From NCBI GenBank assembly GCA_029706075.1, contig JAINUG010000146.1:1560001-1624000 (forward strand): 64,000 bases of DNA, written 5' to 3'. Positions 60,360-64,000 of the stretch are shown piece by piece. Every line of letters begins with the position of its first letter. Within the stretch, counting starts at the first letter, position 1. Position numbers and translations under genes: made by a program. The notes under the pieces were generated by a model. The model saw only the letters and a list, made by a program, of their open reading frames with translations, made no database searches and had not been told where the DNA came from. This stretch comes from Aldrovandia affinis. Taxonomy: Eukaryota; Chordata; Actinopteri; Notacanthiformes; Halosauridae.

Positions 60360-60890
60360 GTTTGGTGAAACCCGGGACAGAGCAGCACCCTGCTGGCTGT
60401 CATGGGGATTCCCCCACCCACCTCGGTCGGCGACTGAAAAGCCGCAAGATCGGGGTGATGAAAGCCGGAGGAGGCTGGATTGGCAGAGTCCAATGGGACC
60501 TGCCCTATAGCCTGGGTGCAGGAGGAAGGCTCTAACCCAGGAGCTGGTTGAAGCCAAAGGGTAGGAGTGCTTCGTAACCCAGAGGCACACAGGAGGGGGT
60601 GTCCAAGACCGAGATGAACCGGACCACATTCTGGCGGTGGAGGAGTGTGGAGGACGTCGGTCTCGGCCACATGGGAGTGGCATGGTTGCCTGTCTTGTTC
60701 CATGTGGTAGAGGCCTTTGGAGCAGTGAGACTTTCCGGGACAGGGTTTGGCACTTCCCCAGGGTGTGAGTGAACTGTCGCCGGAAGGGAGCTCCAAAGGC
60801 CTTAATTGGTTTAATTATTATTTGATCATTTAATTGGTGTCAATCAGTCAATTGATATAGAAGTCAATTGGCTGATTGGGTGTCTGGGTG

Positions 60891-61761
60891 AGAATGTGAG
60901 TTGTGATTGTGATTGGGTGATTGCCTCACGAGTCCCACCTGAGCCAGGCAGAAACTAAGCCTATTTAAGAGCAGGTGGGGCAGTGGGGAATCAGTCAGTC
61001 TTGTCTTGATGTGTGTGTGAGTGCGCGTGCACGTTTTATGTGGAATGTTTGATGTTGGATGTTTAATGTTTAATGTTGTGGAGTTTTGTGTGCGTTTGTC
61101 GAAGGTGACTGAGTAGAGTGCTTCCTGAGTGAGTGAGAAGAGGGAGAGGGGTGTGCGAGGTGTCCCTCTCCCTCGGTGTGATTATGGAGGTGCGGGAGGG
61201 TGCCCTGAAGAGGGTCCGCCTCGCCTCGGTTTTAGTGGAAAAGAGTGCTTTCGACAGTGGAGAGTGTCTGAGCAAGCCCAAGAACTCACCAGAAGAGTGA
61301 AGTATCTTGAGAGCCGATTGCCAGCACTCTCACATCCTGGGAGTGGCGAGTGTCTCCGAATGAATGCGTAAGAGAACTCGGAACTGGAAAAGTTCGAGTG
61401 TCTCAGTATGAATGGGTGGGAAGCACTTGAAAGGTCACTGGATATGTGTGTGCCTGAGGAGGTTCCAGGGGAACTCTGGAGGAAGAGGCGCGGTGTCCCG
61501 TAAGTTTAGTTATTCTAACTTGTTATTTTCATTTGTTGTTTTTACCCGAAAGCTTCGCGGCGAGTAGGGTGAAGATTTTGTGTCTGTGTTTGTGTTGGTC
61601 TTTGTTATATGTTAACCTGCTACTCCCACTGTCTCTCTCCCATGTCTGGGGGGAGAGACAGAAGACAAATCAATAAAATCCGGTCCGTAGACCGACAAAC
61701 TCCACTCCGTGTCTCCTGGCTGTTCTGTTCCCATTCAGGGTTTGTCACGCGGCGTGTGACA
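60891..61761 (+). repeat. LTR 2 of the tandem LTR element
   Basis: 871 bp, same ends, with CTATTTAAGAGCAGG near 60961 and AATAAAATCCGG near 61672. It is followed directly by the intact primer-binding site. Confidence 0.8.
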
Positions 61762-61764
61762 GTT

Positions 61765-61783
61765 TGGTGCCGAAACCCGGGAC
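61765..61783 (+). other. Primer-binding site, tRNA-Phe type
   Basis: TGGTGCCGAAACCCGGGAC, three bases inside the LTR2 end, is complementary to the 3' terminus of vertebrate tRNA-Phe (…CCCGGGTTTCGGCACCA). Confidence 0.8.
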
Positions 61784-62307
61784 AGAGCAGCACCCCTCTT
61801 GGCTGTCATGGGGATTCCCCCCACCCACCTCGGTCCAGCGACTGAAAAGCCGCAAGATCGGGGTGATGAAGCCGAGGGGAGGAAGCTGGATTGGTCGAGT
61901 CCAGTGAGGACACTGCCCTATAGCCTGGTGCAGGAGGGAGAAGGCTCTAACCCTGAGAGGGCTGGTTGAAGCCAAAGGGTAGAGTGCTTCGTAACCCAGA
62001 GGCACACAGGAGTGGGGTGTCCAAGACCGAATGGGCTCGGACCACATTCTGGCGGTGGAGGAGTGTGGAGGACGTCGGTCTCGGCCACATGGGAGTGGCA
62101 TGGTTGCCTGTCTTGTTCCATGTGGTAGAGGCCTTTGGAGCAGTGAGACTTTCCGGGACAGGTTTGGCACTCTCCCAGGGTGAGAGTGAACTGTCGCCCG
62201 GAAGGGAGCTCCAAAGGCCTAATTGGTTTAATTATTATTTGATCATTTAATTGGTGTCAATCAGTCAATTGATATAGAAGTCAATTGGCTGATTGGGTGT
62301 CTGGGTG

Positions 62308-63190
62308 AGAATGTGAGTTGTGATTGTGATTGGGTGATTGCCTCACGAGTCCCACCTGAGCCAGGCAGAAACTAAGCCTATTTAAGAGCAGGTGGGGCGA
62401 GTGGGGAATCAGTCAGTCTTGTCTTGATGTGTGTGTGAGTGCGCGTGCACGTTTTATGTGGAATGTTTGATGTTGATGTTTAATGTTTAATGTTGTGGAG
62501 TTTTGTGTGCGTTTGTCGAAGGTGACTGAGTAGAGTGCTTCCTGTGTGAGTGAGGAAGAGGGAGAGGGGGTGCGCTTTAGGTGTCCGCCTCTCTCCCTCG
62601 GTGTGATTATGGAGGTGCGGGAGGGTGCCCTGGAAGAGGGTCCGCCTCTCGCCCTCGGTTTTAGTGGAAAGAGTCGCACTCGACAGTGGAGAGTGTCTGA
62701 GCAAGCCCAAGAACTCACCAGAAGAGTGAAGTATCTTGAGAGCCGATTGCCAGCACTCTCACATCCTGGGAGTGGCGAGTGTCTCCGGAATGAATGCGTA
62801 AGAGAACTCGAACTGGAAAAGTTCGAGTGTCTCAGTATGAATGGGTGGGAAGCACTTGAAAGGTCACTGGATATGTGTGTGCCTGAGGAGGTTCCAGGGG
62901 AACTCTGGAGGAAGAGGCGCGGTGTCCCGTAAGTTTAGTTATTCTAACTTGTTATTTTCATTTGTTGTTTTTACCCGAAAGCTTCGCGGCGAGTAGGGTG
63001 AAGATTTTGTGTCTGTGTTTGTGTTGGTCTTTGTTATATGTTAACCTGCTACTCCCACTGTCTCTCTCCCATGTCTGGGGGGAGAGACAGAAGACAAATC
63101 AATAAAATCCGGTCCGTAGACCGACAAACTCCACTCCGTGTCTCCTGGCTGTTCTGTTCCCATTCAGGGTTTGTCACGCGGCGTGTGACA
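62308..63190 (+). repeat. LTR 3 of the tandem LTR element
   Basis: 883 bp, same ends, followed by host DNA starting CTAACGTTGACAG. This host sequence also occurs uninterrupted at 59317-59333. Confidence 0.8.
62609..62932 (+). CDS. Unidentified ORF inside LTR3, 107 codons
   Basis: An ATG-initiated ORF of 107 residues lies downstream of the LTR TATA box. The middle has a heptad-like segment (SEQAQELTRRVKYLESRL) and the end is basic (WRKRRGVP). The stop overlaps GTAAGT, a perfect donor hexamer. In LTR1 and LTR2 the frame is broken by small indels. I do not recognise the protein; it could be a leader or accessory product of the element, or chance. Confidence 0.35.
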   Translation: MEVREGALEEGPPLALGFSGKSRTRQWRVSEQAQELTRRVKYLESRLPALSHPGSGECLRNECVRELELEKFECLSMNGWEALERSLDMCVPEEVPGELWRKRRGVP

Positions 63191-63311
63191 CTAACGTTGA
63201 CAGATATATACAGCTGCCAACAACGATGTCTATCGCTGTATTACTTCACTGATCTCTTGTGCGAACTATGATTGTTCTTACCATTATTACTAGATGCATT
63301 AATGCACATCT

Positions 63312-63345
63312 AGTAAATCGCTCTGGATAAGTGTCTGCTATATGC
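63312..63345 (+). repeat. V-SINE core fragment
   Basis: GTAAATCGCTCTGGATAAG and TGTCTGCTATATGC resemble the conserved core seen at 20850-20895. It is short and diverged. Confidence 0.5.
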
Positions 63346-63534
63346 TTAAAAAAAATTATATGCACCCTACTCTTTCTTTGTTTTGTTAGTTGAATATTCT
63401 GCGCATTAAGGTGTTGTAGTGACATGTTACATTTATATGTAATCTAAAGCACAACACAAAACTTCTGGATATTTGCAACCTTAAATATATCATTTAGAAT
63501 GGCGTGAAGACCACAGTCAATCCTTCGTTGTTTG

Positions 63535-63968
63535 CGGAATCTCTGAGTTTAAGTTACCAAGCCTAGTCCCAGGGGATTTCCGTCCACCCCTGCCATGTGT
63601 TTGCCGGATGCCGCTGGCCCGGACCCTAGCTGCTGGTTCCATCCCCCGCCCTGCCCTGGTATTTGGAGGGATGAGGTCCACCCCACTCCTACACTTAGGA
63701 TGCCGAAGAATGCCCTTCCGGTGGTCTCTTAAGCCTCAAGGACAAATTTTTTTCCTCTGTATCCCACCACTTTCCAGGAGTTCATCTTGATCGCCTTTTA
63801 AGGGGTCAAGGAATAATTTTCCAGTTTCCCACATTGGCTCTAATGGTTTTCTGGTTTTTTGATTCCCTCTGGAAAATGTCAATTGTGAATGTAATGTAAT
63901 GTGAAGTGCTGTGTGACAACCTGTTTTTAAATGGCGCTATACAAAAATAAAGATTGATTGATTGATTA
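63535..63968 (+). mobile_element. Probable LINE 3' end
   Basis: GC-rich sequence (GCCCGGACCCTAGCTGCTGG, then CCAGTTTCCCACATTGGCTC) runs into GCTGTGTGACAACCTG, GGCGCTATACAAAAATAAAG and GATTGATTGATT, the tail also found at 37735-37796. Likely a LINE 3' UTR, with family not determined. Confidence 0.5.
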
Positions 63969-64000
63969 ATTAATGTAGGCTACTGTCAGTACAATAAAAT

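Larger units (their letters stand above)
59484..63190 (+). mobile_element. LTR retrotransposon, (LTR-internal)x2-LTR, non-autonomous
   Basis: Three LTRs (59484-60359, 60891-61761, 62308-63190) alternate with two internal segments of 531 and 546 bp. Each LTR has a TATA-like CTATTTA, an AATAAA signal and ends TGTGACA. Behind LTR2 the sequence TGGTGCCGAAACCCGGGAC (61765-61783) matches the complement of the tRNA-Phe 3' end, the expected primer-binding site; the copy behind LTR1 lacks three bases. CTAAC flanks the whole (59479-59483, 63191-63195). The internal parts have no gag or pol. Inferred: a TRIM/LARD-like element made tandem by recombination between LTRs. Confidence 0.85.
63196..64000. other. 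Right edge: repeat-rich, no gene seen
   Basis: 63196-63290 continues the target-site duplicate of 59317-59410. The rest holds the V-SINE fragment and a LINE 3' end (63535-63968). No exon could be recognised. Confidence 0.55.

Overview
The window looks like part of a teleost (ray-finned fish) nuclear genome. It has introns with GT/AG boundaries, a vertebrate-type AARS2 gene, several kinds of tRNA-derived SINEs, LINE 3' ends typical of fish, Tc1, hAT and LTR elements, and a tandem C2H2 zinc-finger cluster. I could not fix the species from sequence alone.

Layout. (1) 84-5214, minus strand: the first seven coding exons of AARS2, mitochondrial alanyl-tRNA synthetase; the gene continues off the left edge. 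Its introns carry SINEs and minisatellites, and two of the minisatellites contain splice-site-like sequence. (2) 5215-9160: intergenic DNA with a SINE and two hAT-type miniature elements. (3) about 8.4-59.0 kb: a minus-strand tandem array of eight zinc-finger paralogues, called Z1 to Z8 here. Each has a short acidic first coding exon (start MKTEP) rich in SUMO-type Psi-K-x-E motifs, then a phase-1 intron, then one large exon holding a linker and the C2H2 fingers. Seven have a recognisable upstream non-coding exon and an ETS (some also YY1) promoter motif about 2 kb upstream. Z1, Z2, Z4 and Z8 have open, phase-consistent reading frames of 484, 663, 700 and 617 codons (12, 16, 18 and 15 fingers). 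Z3, Z5, Z6 and Z7 are frame-broken; some of the breaks look like assembly errors. (4) 59484-63190: a non-autonomous LTR element in the form LTR-internal-LTR-internal-LTR, with a tRNA-Phe type primer-binding site, flanked by CTAAC. (5) 63.2-64.0 kb: SINE and LINE 3' fragments.

How the parts relate. The eight units fall into three groups: Z1+Z3; Z2+Z8, which share a loss of about 1 kb that includes the normal splice donor; and Z4 to Z7, which share a hAT-like insertion in the intron. Several transposons sit in one unit while the same site is empty in others, so their insertion can be ordered relative to the duplications. An L2/CR1-like LINE landed inside the 3' part of an ancestral finger array and left orphan fingers downstream in several units.

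Limits. Exon boundaries were read by eye from splice consensus and phase. No alignments, expression data or database searches were run. Family names of transposons come from recognition of termini or protein motifs.
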